Below are positions 42,269-54,058 of a DNA stretch of 64,000 bases, piece by piece. The first letter of the stretch is position 1; every line of letters begins with the position of its first letter. Position numbers and translations under genes: made by a program. This DNA is from Lichina pygmaea (taxonomy: Eukaryota; Ascomycota; Lichinomycetes; Lichinales; Lichinaceae): NCBI GenBank assembly GCA_963422465.1, contig OY730171.1, positions 4,174,202 to 4,238,201 on the forward strand. Reading direction: 5' to 3'. The notes below the pieces were generated by a model. That model was not told where the DNA came from, did no database searches, and was given only the letters and a program-made list of their open reading frames with translations.

Positions 42269-45146
42269 TTACGGGTCCGTGCTCGAGGATTCGCCAAGGA
42301 CGGCGGGCGCCGCCTTGGCCTCCCTGGCGTCCTGCGCCTCCCGCCAGCGCCGTCCCGTTCTGCTGAGGTGTTGAAGGCGCCGCATGTACTGCGTGATCTC
42401 CTCCTGATCTTCCTCGTAGATATCCTTCCGTCGCTTCCGGCACGCGTCGTACGTCGCCCATGCCCGAGCCGGCGAAATCTCCGCCAGCGAGTACTCAATC
42501 GTCCAGCGGTCTTCCTTGGAGAGCTGCGTCGGTCGTGCCACGTACCAGCCGTTGACCCTGTTCAGGATTGTGAGGGTCATGGCGAGCAGCTCCCGAGCCT
42601 CGGTCGGTCCCTCGACGTTCGGCTGTTCCTCGGTCGATCCGTCGTCGACCCTTTCCAAGACGTCGCCTTCGGCGGAGCAACCTTGACCCTGACCCTGGCC
42701 AGCGTCGTCGTCGTCGCCGATGGACGGTGTAGGCTCCTCCTTGGCGACGTCGTTCGAGCCGTCGGCAGTGTTCTCTCCCTCCGGTTCGGATCCGTCCTCG
42801 GCAGTCGTTCGGTCTTGGTCGAGCTCCTCCTCGACCTGGGCCTGTGTCTGCTCCCACCCGTCCGCAGAGCTGGCCCCCTGGGACGACCGCTCGCTGTCCT
42901 CGTCTGGCCGCACCAGCCCCGCCAGCTCTCGCTCCCGTGCTTCGGACTTGGCTCGGTTGGTGCTCTGGATCTCTTCGACTTGCTCCTCCGTCACGGGCTC
43001 GGCGAAGATGTACATGAAGGGAGTCACCGCTTCGCGCGTCTCGAAGTGGATGCGTAGGGAGCGCTCGGGGAACTTCTTCGTGGCCGCGTCCAAGATCTTG
43101 TTGAGCAAGCCGAGGCTCAGTCCGAATTCCTGGTCGCCGATCGTGGTGTCCCACGTGCCGTGCATGGCCGAATCCATCTCGGGGAGGCTGATGTATTGGA
43201 AGCCGAAGATGCGCTCGATGTTGTGGTAGGCCACGAGGATGCCGTCCATGCGACCGATGCGCGCCTGCAGCGAGTACTTGAGGAAGGCGGCCCGCATCAT
43301 ATCGTAGTACTCGCGCTCGAACGATTCCCAGTCGCCCAGACGGTGTCGGATCTCGTAGCCCAAGCCGACCTCGTGCCGCCTCAGGTTCATGCGGATCGAC
43401 GCCACGGCGCGCGTCTTCAGGTCGAACATGCCCGTGCCCGGGAGGCGAGGGTCGTGCGCATCGAGCTGAGAGCGCATCAGCAGCTCGCCCGCCGTCGAGT
43501 AGTGATACGAGTTGGCCTTCTGGCCCTGCTCTTTGCTTATCAGGTTCTCGCTCGATTTCTTGTATCGCTCGAACTCGATCTTGGGCAGGGTCAGGAACTT
43601 CTCGAGCGACTGCCCGAGCATGCTCAAAACGCTGACGCTATCGAACTGCTTGTCGGCGTCGATCGCGTACGAACCATCCTTCCATCGTAGAAAGACGGCG
43701 TTGGGTCCGCGGTACATCCTCGTGAATGACTTGAGCGTTGCTTTGAAGCCCTTGGACATGGCGTCGCAGTTGATCTCTCGCCATTGCGACAGGAGGTAAT
43801 GGAGGTGCGCGAGCAGGCCCGTCATGCTCGACGACGAGCCGGTGTACTTGATCCTGTTGGCCCGAGCCGCATCGACCAGGGTCGTATCCTCCGATGAGGT
43901 CACATGCCGTTGCAGCGCACTAAAGTCGAAATTCGACAGCGGAGTGATCTTCTGAAGGTAGGGATCGAAATTGTAAACCCTGGATCGTGGGTCTTGCATG
44001 TGATAAACGCCGGGACTGTCTTGGCCGTCAGACGGGGACGAAGTCCGGGCTAGATAACATAGCACGAAGCCAGACCTACTTGAAGAGCACCCGGTCCAGA
44101 CCGTGAGATAGCGCAGGCACAGGAGGCTGATTCTTTAGATGTAGAGCTGGTAGGGGTGAGCGTCTTGAACTGTCATCCAGCTGTAGGGCCGCCCACTTAC
44201 GAGTGACCTTGATGGCCGCCGCATCCAAGGTGCACACCTCCGGAGGTGTATGCTCATCTTGCGCCGCGCCGCGCCGCGACCGGTGTGGTGATTTGGCGGG
44301 GTGATGGGCGTTCTTTCTGGGGTCGCCTGCATTGGAAGGATCCGCCGAGAGCTCCTCCAGCGCAGTCAAGTTCGCCCTCTTCCCGTTGTTCCACTTCTTG
44401 GGCTCGACCGCGTTCGGAGATTGCGCCTCGACTTCTTTCGACGCCTTCACGCCGGCCTTTCCATCGGCCCTGTCCTCGTTCTTCGGAGACTTCTCGGCCC
44501 CGCTGACAGCGCTGCCACTACCGGCCCTAATGACAGACGGAGAGACCGAAGACAATCTTATCTCCTGCTCGGATGCAGCTGCAGCTGCAGCCTTCGTCTT
44601 GGATTCAGCATGGGTCTTCGCAGCCCTCAGTTTCTGTCTGCGCCGCTTGCTCTTCGTCTGCCTGGGACTGGCCTCTGGTGGTCTCTCTACGGCTGAAGAG
44701 AGTAAAGCGACTTGCGGCACTTCTGTAGCTAGAGCATTGGGTGCTATTGGGGCCTTGTTCACCTCAGCATTGGCTTCGTGCGTAGCGTCTGCCGGTGGTG
44801 GTGGTGGTGGCGGCGTTGTGCTTTCTCGATATACCGCGTCTGCTTTACCCGGTTCTGATGGGCGTTTCCTTCCCACCAGAGACGTAAAGAACGACGAAAA
44901 AAGCGAGAGAGGTTTGTCAGGCTGCTGTTCGATGCTTTTAGTGGTATCTTTTGCGCCATTGAGCTGGCTCAATCGCCTGCGATGATGAAGGCCTCGCCTG
45001 CTGGTCGACTCCGATCCAGGCTGGCAGTCTGCATTTAAATACTTATGGTTTGCACCCAAAAGTGAAATCTGCTGCGGTAGGCTGCATGAAGAGCATATGA
45101 AGCTGAAGCTGTACCTAGTCGTCCTTTGGATCCATCGGGGAGGCAT
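42269..45146 (-). CDS. PET127: Mitochondrial RNA-processing protein Pet127
   Basis: Mitochondrial inner-membrane-associated protein needed for 5'-end processing and turnover of mitochondrial RNAs, and classed with PD-(D/E)XK nucleases. Exons 45146-44080 and 44015-42269, intron 44016-44079 (donor GTAGGT, branch CTGAC, acceptor GACAG), give 937 aa. Residues 1-35 are Arg/Ser-rich without acidic residues, fitting a mitochondrial presequence. A long Ala/Lys/Pro-rich linker contains a Pro7 run. The core begins LSHGLDRVLF, continued across the intron as NPGVYHMQDPRSRVYNFDPY. It holds SQLDAHDPRLPGTGMFDLKT, whose D and DLK fit the nuclease signature. An acidic Glu/Asp/Ser insert lies near residues 730-850 before the C-terminal helix-rich part. 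It is unusually long because of the linker and insert. Confidence 0.93.
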
Positions 45147-45968
45147 GTGTCGTCAACGCTGGAAGAGACAGCTTGAAGGATTTCCAGGTTTGAAATTTTT
45201 CGAGTGGCGTTCCGTGGTGAGATGACGCGCCGATTTTAGCGCCGGAAGCGCAATGAACTCCGACACCGAGCCATTGGGATTAGTTATTGGCTTAGTCACA
45301 ATGTACTCGTAATCAGCAGATCACTCGGACTTTGAACACCGACAAACCTTTGAGTTGAGACTTCTCTCTGGTCACAGCTAAGATAGACCTTGTGCAAGTC
45401 CCCACTGTTCTTGCTATATTGCTTGATGATTGTGTACCCCTGATCTCTGGCATGTACTATGTAGATTGGCAGTTTCAATAAAAGCTAAGATATCTCTGTA
45501 GACCCCAGGGGGTGGTGGCTCACACATGGTGAGTGACAACAATTAGCGACCAACCAATATATTCGGGTGGGTGTGCGTACGACAAGACTGAGGGTGTGTG
45601 TGTCTAACAAAGTCGAGGGTGTGCATCTAAAAAGAATAGGTGTGCGTGTAACAACACTCTTTCAGAAAGGAAGTTCCATGCACCAAGTTGAAACTACTCT
45701 GGTCTCTTTCAAAAGACGTGAACCAGAGATACTGTACGGAGCGTACGCAGGCATCGTCTGTCGACGATGATGATGAAACGTAACGAGATCTAGAGAGAAG
45801 TAGGCGCGAGAACGGGCGGGACGCTGTAGAACTTGTATATAATCCAAGATACCACCGTTACAACCCCTTCCCCTCTCCCCTCCAAACACCAAGATTCACG
45901 CTTATAAAACGCAAAGGACAACGACATAAGAAAAGAAAAGAGAAGGAAAGAAAGAAAGACATCGTTCT
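45147..45968. other. Spacer between PET127 and SUR1; no gene seen
   Basis: Contains the PET127 promoter side and the 3' side of the mannosyltransferase gene. GTGTGCGT/GTGTGTGT-type short repeats occur at about 45570-45660. No supported coding sequence. Confidence 0.55.
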
Positions 45969-47382
45969 CTAAACTTCGTGTTGATGCTCGACGAGCTCAT
46001 AATCATATCCTTCCTTGCGGCCGCGACGGCCATGGCGGTTCGCGCCCGGAGCCCAGCGCCAGCGCCAGCGCCAACTCCAGCGCCGCGGCCATGCCCATGG
46101 TCGAGGGACGAGCGACGATAGGGCTCTGCCGCCGCTGGCGACACCGCCACCGACGAGCCCGCCGGCGTTGACGTCGCTGGCGCTGACGCGCGACAGGAAC
46201 GGGAGACGGCGCGAGATGAGCCAGAAGGATAGGGCAAGCATGGCGGCGATCGAGAACCCTAGCACGGTAAGGAAGAGCCAGTGGCGACCCATCTGTAGCG
46301 GATTGAAAGATTTCTGGTCAATGAGCTGTTGGCGGAGGAGCAAGGGGAAGGGAGGGGGAGGGTGAGAAGCAGAGAACGATAGAATGAAGCTGGAGCGACT
46401 TACCCAGAAGATCAACTGCGCGTCATTCCCATGCCAGCTGTTTCCACGATTCTCGTTGAAGAAACTAAATGGATGCTTGGAGTAGTCGTCCGGCATGAGC
46501 ACGCGCACGCGCCGAGGCTCCGATGGGCCATCGCGCATGTACTCCTTCCAGATGACGCTCAGGAAGAGCGGGCCGGTCGAGTACATGATGGTGATGTAGG
46601 GCAGATACCAGTTGCGATGGTAGTGCGGCAGCGAGTCGATCACGTGCAGGAAGAACGGATGCCGAGGCACGGATCCCATGGCGTCGTTCGATATGCCGGT
46701 CGGCACCGTGCGCCGTACCCAGGCGTGGTACGACAGTAGGGGGTCGAGACGTCGGTTGCAGCCCTGCCGAGGAGCGGAAACAGGCGGATCAGTTTGGGGT
46801 TTCCTGCGCCGGAACCCAGATAGGTGTATCCCATCTGCAGGAGGGGGCGCGACTCACGTCGTCGAGGTCTATGTACACGCCGCCGTAGTGGGCCAGCACA
46901 AAGTAGCGGATGGCATCTGCGCGCTGGATCGGATGCGGGTAGCTCTCAAACGTGGCCAGGAAGGAGGGGTACTCCGCCTCGATGAAATCGTGGGCCTTGT
47001 CATCTGTCCAGAGCTGTAGGGAGAAAGCGTCAGCCTCTGTGTTCTAGCTGCAGCCTGCGACACCATGCCACTTTTGCGCGACAAAGACCATCCTCAGACG
47101 CACTTTGTACTCGTAGTCCTTGTGCAGATCGATGCAGCTCTGCTGCGGGGCCTTCCAGTGCTCCGGGATCGAGTCGTTGGCGTAGGTCTGGTGGATGATC
47201 TTGGGAATCAACTGCGGCCTCTCGTGGATCGCGGTCGAGTTCGGCACGGGGATGTCAGCGTGCGGGATGGCATCGCGCGAGAAATCCTCGAACAGGAGCG
47301 TCAAGAGCGTGTACACGCTTCGAATCAACAGCCCGAATATCGCCAGAACGATGACCACGAAGATGATGGGACCTTTGCGCAT
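45969..47382 (-). CDS. SUR1: Inositolphosphoceramide mannosyltransferase (Sur1/Csg1 type)
   Basis: Transfers mannose from GDP-mannose to inositolphosphoceramide in the Golgi, making MIPC, a fungal sphingolipid. Four exons: 47382-47104, 47013-46858, 46763-46404, 46292-45969; all junctions are phase 0, product 372 aa. An N-terminal membrane anchor (IIFVVIVLAIFGLLI) is followed by IPKIIHQTY, typical of the Och1/Sur1 (GT32) family. Then come YPHPIQRADAIRYFVL, HYGGVYIDLDD with the DXD metal and sugar-nucleotide site (about 142-145), GCNRRLDPLL, VPTGISNDAMGSVPRHPFF and MYSTGPLFLSVIW. A C-terminal transmembrane helix (WLFLTVLGFSIAAMLALSFW) precedes a basic cytosolic or lumenal tail. The yeast regulatory partner would be Csg2. 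Sur1 and Csh1 cannot be told apart here. Confidence 0.93.
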
Positions 47383-48089
47383 CGTCGATCAGCGCGGCCG
47401 AAGATCCTCGCCGCCGCTCCGGATCACAACGCCGCAACAACTTATGCCACCAGCGGCGCGCTTTCGGAGGTGAGAGCGAAGATCGAGATGCAGATTAGTG
47501 AGTGAAATGCCGGAGTATTATGGACCACGGAGGATTAGGTCTGACGGGGCGGCGCAAGTTGGGTTGCACCGTCTCTGTACTGTCACCGGACCCGGTCGAG
47601 CCGGACTTGGGCCACAGGAAGATCTGGCTTCGGCGGCCGGGTTGACGAGCGATCCAACGGTAAGATCACCAAGCCACGTTCCTTCGCGTGAGGGAGGGAG
47701 GTGCAAGCCATGCACTGTCATCAACAGGCGCACCATGCAGTCAATCGCAAGGCTCCGATGGCCCTCGACTTTGGTGTGATAATGACAGCCCAGCCAAGGT
47801 CAAATCAAGAGTAGACTCGTCATATGGCGCAGCGACTACGACGAGGTGGTCCGGGATCTGATGGTCACAGAAAAAGGAAGGGCGCATGTATGAGGCGTAC
47901 GCACGTACGAGTACAGTACCTTCGTACATACGTACTCGTACGTACGGAGTACATGTGGACGTACTGTACCGTACATCGTAAGAAGTCTTTCCTAAGAGTG
48001 ACGATACATCTTCTTATCCACTTACAACAACTCCCCGGAGATATCACTTGAATGGTCCAAGTATCTAGGTCTTGGACACAGCCTTCAAA
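47383..48089. other. SUR1 upstream region; host-repeat border
   Basis: Promoter side of the mannosyltransferase. A cluster of GTAC/TACGTAC palindromes lies at 47898-47962 (GTACGAGTACAGTACC, ACATACGTACTCGTACGTAC). No gene seen. Old LINE sequence begins at about 48060. Confidence 0.55.
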
Positions 48090-48988
48090 ATGGCCACAAC
48101 CAGCTTTGTAGAGGAAGCTTGCGCACTCCGCTCAGAGCTACAGCGACTTATAGAAGTAGCCAGTCCCACTGCTGATGAGACCCAGGTGGTCTGGGGACTA
48201 CTCCGGCGGATCGCCAGACACCTGCAGGCATCAATCACACAGACTGAGAACCCCCAACACCGACACCACAACACCACCTGCCCGCCACGACACCACTAAG
48301 CCCACTCCGAGGACCATCCTTGAAGTGGTTCAGTGTATTGAACAACGACTGGATACCGGCCCACCACCTCCCAATGGCGACAACTCCTACACGGCGGCGG
48401 CCCAGTGAGGTGCCAGCGCACATCCAGCTCCACAGCAACAACAACAACTGCCTACAGCACCCCCCTGACGCAAATTCAAGACAGTTATGGTCCACACCAG
48501 AGACCTGGATCAGGTGGCAGGCCTACAGTGGGTAGCCCGCAAGGAGCTTCTGGAGTGCATACAGATGGCTGGCAGCCACACCTCGCAGATTGTTGAGATC
48601 TGCTGCATGACAAGCAGTGACTTGCTTATTGGAACACAGACAGAGGTAGCCCACCAGGGCCTCAAGGATGATACAACATGGCTGGAACAGGTGGCCCTCT
48701 CTGCAACTATCAAGAGGTGTACCTACATAGTTACTGCCTACAGCATTTGGGTCACCAGTGTGAACACAGTGTCACAGAGCTAGGCCATCAAGGCCCTGCT
48801 ACAGCAAAACTGGTGACTACACCCAGAGCTTTGCATTGAACAGCTTACCTGGCCTAAATCTGCAGAGTAAACACTACTCCACATTACACATTGACATCTA
48901 CAACATAGCAGTGGCCAACCACCTACTGAACAAAGAACTGATCAAGAACTTGGAGATCTACACCTGTGAGGTGTACAACAGAGCTGCC
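48090..48988 (+). pseudogene. Decayed LINE ORF1, old family
   Basis: Begins with an ATG and a helical N-terminus (MATTSFVEEACALRSELQRL). It then degrades into several frames with VMVHTRDLDQVAGLQW, LLIGTQTEVAHQGL and IYNIAVANHLLNKELI followed by YTCEVYNRAA. The last segment matches TYNLAAANQLLDKGLV and CEIYYHN of the remnant at 1-1360, so both are one old LINE family. The zinc knuckles that should follow are cut off by the LTR remnant at 48989. Confidence 0.7.
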
Positions 48989-49326
48989 TGTTACAACCCA
49001 GAAGAAACACAGTCTTTATACTCACAAAAGCAGCAGACAGGATACTGAACAGAAGTACCAAGCAGCACGACACGGGAGACAATCACGTGACTGTCGAGAC
49101 CAACCAGGGGTTGCTTGACACAGTGTGTATATACATCAAGCATGGCAAGCCCAACTTGACCAGCTTGACACAGCGTGCATATGCAGCAAGCCTTTCAAGC
49201 ACAGCTTGACCAGCTTGACACAGCATGCATATGTATTGAGTCTTTCAAGCTCAGCTTGACAGGCTCGACAGTGAGCAAAGTGAGCACAGCTTGCTCTGCT
49301 CAAAAACTGAGCACTATATAGTCAGG
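48989..49326 (+). mobile_element. LTR remnant, Ty3/Gypsy kin, fossil
   Basis: Starts TGTTACAACCCAGAAGAAAC and contains ACTATATAGT near its right end. This is the diverged reverse complement of the LTRs at 55.2 and 61.1 kb. It has its own set of tandem AGCTTGACCAGCTTGACACA units. It is broken: the right end stops at the tail of LINE J and no internal region is present. By its divergence it is clearly older than the full element. Confidence 0.8.
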
Positions 49327-52300
49327 TGATTTTATTTTATTTTTTATTTTATTCTTACACTGATTTAGCTGTAGAGCCATGCAGAACTTCTAGGTACATG
49401 TTTGTTTCTCCAGAAAACCTTTGGAGGAATAAAAACTGGAGCTTGGGAGAGACTAGGGAAAATCTTGTGGAATATGCAGTAGCTAAGGAAATTTGTACAT
49501 GTAGCTATTTGTTAAAACAAACAGTTGACTTGGTAGAGCTTAGAAAGAGAGTTGGTGGGCTAGGTTGAACTGGTCAAGTCTTTTCAAAGACATAAACCAG
49601 AAAAGAAGTTTAGGAAGTAGCTTGGAGGAGAATAAGATAGATGGGAAATCTTGCAGAGGGAATTGGACTTGTTGTCTTTGGTTTGAAAATTTGTTACAGA
49701 AAAAAGTGATGTGTTGGGCTGTTTCTTCTCCAAAACCACAGGTGCACAGAGGGGAGTTAAAGTCTGGAACATTTGCTCTGAAAAGAAAACTGGCCAGTCC
49801 TATTCTTGCTGACAGAATTTGAAGAAATAGACTAGACTCAGCTTTTCTCAAATCTTTGAAGATATTGAGGTTTTCCTTCTGTGGCCTTCTGGTGAACATG
49901 TCCCAAATAGCAGAACAATTTCCTCTGCTTACCTGCCATCTGGCTTCCCATTCTTTGTGGAAAACCTCCTGTAGACTTTTCTTTGAGAAGTCTTGGTTAG
50001 TAGTTAGTTGTTCCAGCCAGACTGTTCTCCAGTTTAGAGAAATAGTTGTCAGAGACTTTGGTGTAGTTCTGAGAGAAGAAACATAGAGAGAAATTTGACT
50101 GTGTAGTTTGTGGAGGAGTGTAGAAGGAGAGTTGGGTAGTGTGTTTGAATAGAAAGATGAAAGAAAACATGCTGTTCTCAGCTTGAAGTATAAGTCTAGA
50201 GGGGGTAGAAATAGTTCCGATTCAAGTAGGAAAATAGGAGTGGCTTTAAAGACACCTCCTATAGTTCTTAAACATTTATTTTGGAAAGTAGATAATGGAA
50301 TAATATTAGAGAGTTTCTTTTGGGGATTGAACCAGACTCCTACTGCATAACTAAGAAGAGATCTTAGTATAGCAGTGTAGACATGACGTGCTGTTAGGAC
50401 TGGTAGTCCCCAAGTAGAGTAGGTTGTTCTGGATAAAGCTGAAAAATATTTGGAAGCTTTCTGTGACATGATTTTTTGGTGTTTTTTCCAGACAAGTTTT
50501 GAGTCAAAGTAAAGTCCCAAGATGCGCACTTCTTCTTTTGGTTGAAGTACCACTTCTCCAAGTCTTAGACTGAGCTGAAGATTGTCTCTTCTTCTTCTAG
50601 AAAAATGGAGAAGTTCATACTTTTCAGGTGCAAACTTCATACCATGTTTTCTTGCCCAGTCCTGACATTTGGAATGTGTAGACTTCAACTTGAGAAGGTT
50701 GCTTTTCAAGGAAGAGGAGAATGCAAGAAGATTAGTGTCATCTGCAAAACCAAGTGCTGAAACTCCTTTCTCAGGGGTGTGTACAGTATTGTGCAGTTCT
50801 GAGATATAGAAAAGAAATAGAATAGGAGAGAAAGGTGATCCTTGAGGGACTCCACAGTATATAGGGAACTGGGGGGATTCTGAGTCATCAAACACCAGAG
50901 AGGTAGTACGTGAAGTAGTGAAGGAAAAGATCCAGGATAAAAACCACTTAGGAATCTTTCTCTTAATCAGGATCTTTCTGAGAACTTCTGGCAAGACTCT
51001 GTCATAGGCTCCAGAGATGTCTAGAGAGAGAAGACTAGCAACCATTCCTTCTTTCCAGATCTTTTCTACCTGGGAGGTCAGAAGAAAAAGTGCTGATTCT
51101 GTTGATCTTCCTTTTCTGAATCCCATCTGGATTTCTGGCAAGAGATTTTCTTTCTCAGCTAGTTCACTTAGTCTTGCAGCTGCAATAGCTTCCATTAGCT
51201 TCCCAATTGTATTCAGGAGAGCTATAGGACGCCATGCTTTTGCTTGACAGTAGGATCCCTTGCCAGGTTTCCTTAGGCAGATTGTCTTGGCTGACTTGTA
51301 CCTGTCTGGAAAGTATTCCAGTCTCCAGCAAGCCTCCAAAACCTTAGCAATTCTTTTGTTGAAAGGGTCTCCCAGTGCTCTTAGAAATCCATTTGGTAGG
51401 GTATCTTGGCCTGGTGCTGAGAGAGGTTTTTTCTTCTTTAGAACCTCTTGTACTTCTTCCTTGGAGACTTCTTGGGATAGCGCCATTCCTGGGTTTCTTC
51501 TGGCAGGTCCTGTTCCTCTGGCTCTGGCTGTAGGGGAAGAGGGAAGAATTGAGTCCTGAAAGCTTCTGTTTTCTCTTCAAAAGACTTTGCCAGCTGTCCT
51601 TGTTGTCCTATAAGTTCTGGGACTATTGGTAGGTCAGGAACTTTGCCAGCTTTTTCTTTTCCCCATTTGGCAATTCTCCAGTAGTCCTGGGTTTCTGCTA
51701 GCTGGTGGAGATGTGTTCTGAATGTCTTTCTTTTGGCTTGTCTGATCAGACTCTTTTTCTTTTTAGTTATCTCCTCTAGTCTGGTGGTTTCCTCTTGGCC
51801 TTGGAGTACTTTTCTTCTTACTTTTCTTTCCTCCTGGATTATTTCTTTGATTTCCTGGTTCCACCATGGTACTGCATACCTGGACTCTTTGCAAGGTTGG
51901 GTTGTCTTGTTTGCAATTTCTTGGAGAGTTTTGTCCAGTCTTTCCAGGTAATCATCCACTTCTTTCTTGCTAGTTAGAGATGGAATAGGTGGTAGGTTAT
52001 CAGCTTCTTGTCTTGCTTGACTAGCATCCAGAGTTCTCCAGTTCTTTTTGTCTGTTCTGGTTTTTCTTGGAGTCTCCAGACTGAGAATTGTGTGCACTGG
52101 TCTGTGGTCTGACCCTGTGTGGAATCTCATGTTAATTTGTGAGTAAATAAGAGAATTAAGTAAAGAACTTGAAATAAAAGAAAGATCAATTGCTGATGAA
52201 GGTGGTTCTAGAAGAATTCTTGCTCTTGTTGGTGTGTAGGGAGCTATTGCCAGCTCTAGTCCCTATTTGTCTGTTAGGTTCTTGAAGAATAAGGCCAGTT

Positions 52301-54058
52301 CTGAGTATAGCTGGCTTGACTTTGACCAACTTGGGTGGTGGAGATTTGAGTCTGTCAGGAGAATATGTTCACCCTCTTTTTGGATAGCTTGTTCCAGTAG
52401 GTCTAGAAGAGTCTGAGCTGACTCTCTATAGTTCCTTTGGCTTGTGGGTGTGAAATAGAGGTTGTGGATCCAGAATGACTTTGTTTGAACTCTTATCTCC
52501 AAGGAGACTAGATCTTTACTCCAGAAAATTGGGCTTATAGATGACCGCAAAATTCTTCTGTTAACAAGAACAAGTGTTCTCCCTAGCTCCTGGCTTTGTA
52601 AAGGGTAGAAGGCTGAGAATGTTGTAGAGATGCTTGATTCTTGGTGGGGGTTTTTCCAGGGTTCTTGCAGAGTGATGATGTCCACTTCCTGTAGTCTAGG
52701 GTTTGCCAGTAGAAGTTCTTGGCATGTCTGGCTTTTCTGGACATTGTACTGGAGAAGGTTAAGTGTGGAGTAACTCATTAATCCTCTTGGCTAGAGTCTT
52801 CCAAGCTCTCAGTAGCTTTTTTTCTGGGTATGTTGATTTGGGACTCTGAGTTCTGTGCAAGTGGGAAAGTGGGGAGCTGAGTGTTCAGTCTTGAGCTTGA
52901 GCATGCTCTTAGTACTTCCCCTTGTTTTCTTTTCTTAGCTTCTTGTCTGTCTTGTAGACTTGGCCCTTTTTCTTGTGTTGAGGGAGTCTGAGGTAGAGCT
53001 AGTCTGGGAGCTGTTGTGTACCTCCCTGGTCTTGCTAGCCATACCTCCCTTGCTTTCTGGATTGCTTCCTGTTTTTTCTGGCAGGACTTTGACCAGGCTG
53101 GGTGGTTTCCCTTGCAGTTTGCACATTTTGGTGTTAGAGTTTCTGGAGAAGTCTGGCAGTCTCTTCTGGCATGCTTTCCTCCACAGGCTGTGCACTGGGC
53201 TTGGGCTTGGCAAGTGTGTGCTTGGTGTCCAAACCTAGCACATTTGTAGCACTGGGTGACTGATGTTGCTAGCAGGGCTGGTTCTACTTCATGTAGAGTG
53301 TATCCTAGAACTACTCCTACCCCCCTATGCATGTGTGGTCAAGCAGAAGAGACAGTAAAGCATATCACCTCTTCATGCTCTCTCTACTCAAGTCAAAGAC
53401 AACATGCTCTCTTTAACCCCCAAGATTTCACTACTATTATTTCAAACCCAGAGCTTCTACAGAATTTTCTGTACTGGTTTATGTCTTTGAAAAGACTAAA
53501 CCAATTTAATCTGGCTTTCAAACTTCACTATTCACACTCCAACATCTAGAAGCTTTTCCTACCAGACACTACAAGATTTCCTTTTGCTACACTTTCTAGT
53601 CACCTCCCTGTCTTCAGTTTTTATTCCTTTAAAGGTTTTCTGAAGAAGTTCACTATTAGCTGGAAGATCTGCATGGCTGTAAAGCTACAAACAGTGTAAG
53701 AATCAAATCAAAAATCCTAGAACTACTCCTTTCTCAATTAGGAGGTTTGCTTGCTCTGGGGCAGCTAGATCCAGATGTAGAGATGTGACTGGCTTCTGGA
53801 GGAGTTTGGCTTTTCTGGACCAGTAGGTTCTTAGGATGTTGACCTTACTTTCCATCCCAGGGTTTTGGGAGAAGATTGTCTTTTTTGTTTCCTCCAGGTT
53901 TTCTGGCTTGAAGTCTTTTGTCTGCACCCCATGGACTAGCACTGGAAAGATTCTGGGTGATATCTTGGCCTCTGCTGTAAAGACAGCTGGGATCCAGTCC
54001 TTGTTTTCCTCTAGCTGAGTCTTGGCTTGAGGAGTTTCCAGAGAGATTATAATATCTC
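49327..54058 (-). mobile_element. LINE copy J, second subfamily, nearly full
   Basis: Minus strand. It is 5'-truncated in ORF1 at about 54058 and runs to a 3' UTR and AGAATAAAATAAAAAATAAA tail. ORF1 (to 52778) has FPVLVHGVQTKDFKPENLE and three knuckles (CYKCARFGHQAHTC, CTACGGKHARRDC, CANCKGNHPAWSKSC). ORF2 starts MSYSTLNLLQYNVQKSQ at 52778. It carries LQEPWKNP, GSDHRPVHT, SLDISGAYDRV, GVPQGSPFSP, GFADDTNLL and the knuckle CTCGFGEETAQH. ORF1 stop and ORF2 start overlap as TAATG. Defects: TAG at 52263-52265, one frameshift near 51490, and copy K inserted in ORF1. It differs strongly from copies A-I but shares their 3' UTR motif GAAGTTCTGCATGGCT. Confidence 0.9.
53319..53713 (+). mobile_element. 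LINE copy K, 395-bp truncated insert in J
   Basis: The last 395 bp of a first-subfamily LINE: the knuckle (CMCGQAEETVKH), QDFTTIISNPELLQ, stop, 3' UTR and AAGAATCAAATCAAAA. It is flanked by a perfect 17-bp duplication, ATCCTAGAACTACTCCT, at 53302-53318 and 53714-53730. It is closest to copy I but lacks I's decay. It shows that the first subfamily moved after J had inserted. Confidence 0.93.

Noticed and set aside
42368-43057. 229-codon open frame opposite PET127
   Set aside because: Antisense shadow of the acidic Pet127 C-terminal region, with biased composition and no family.
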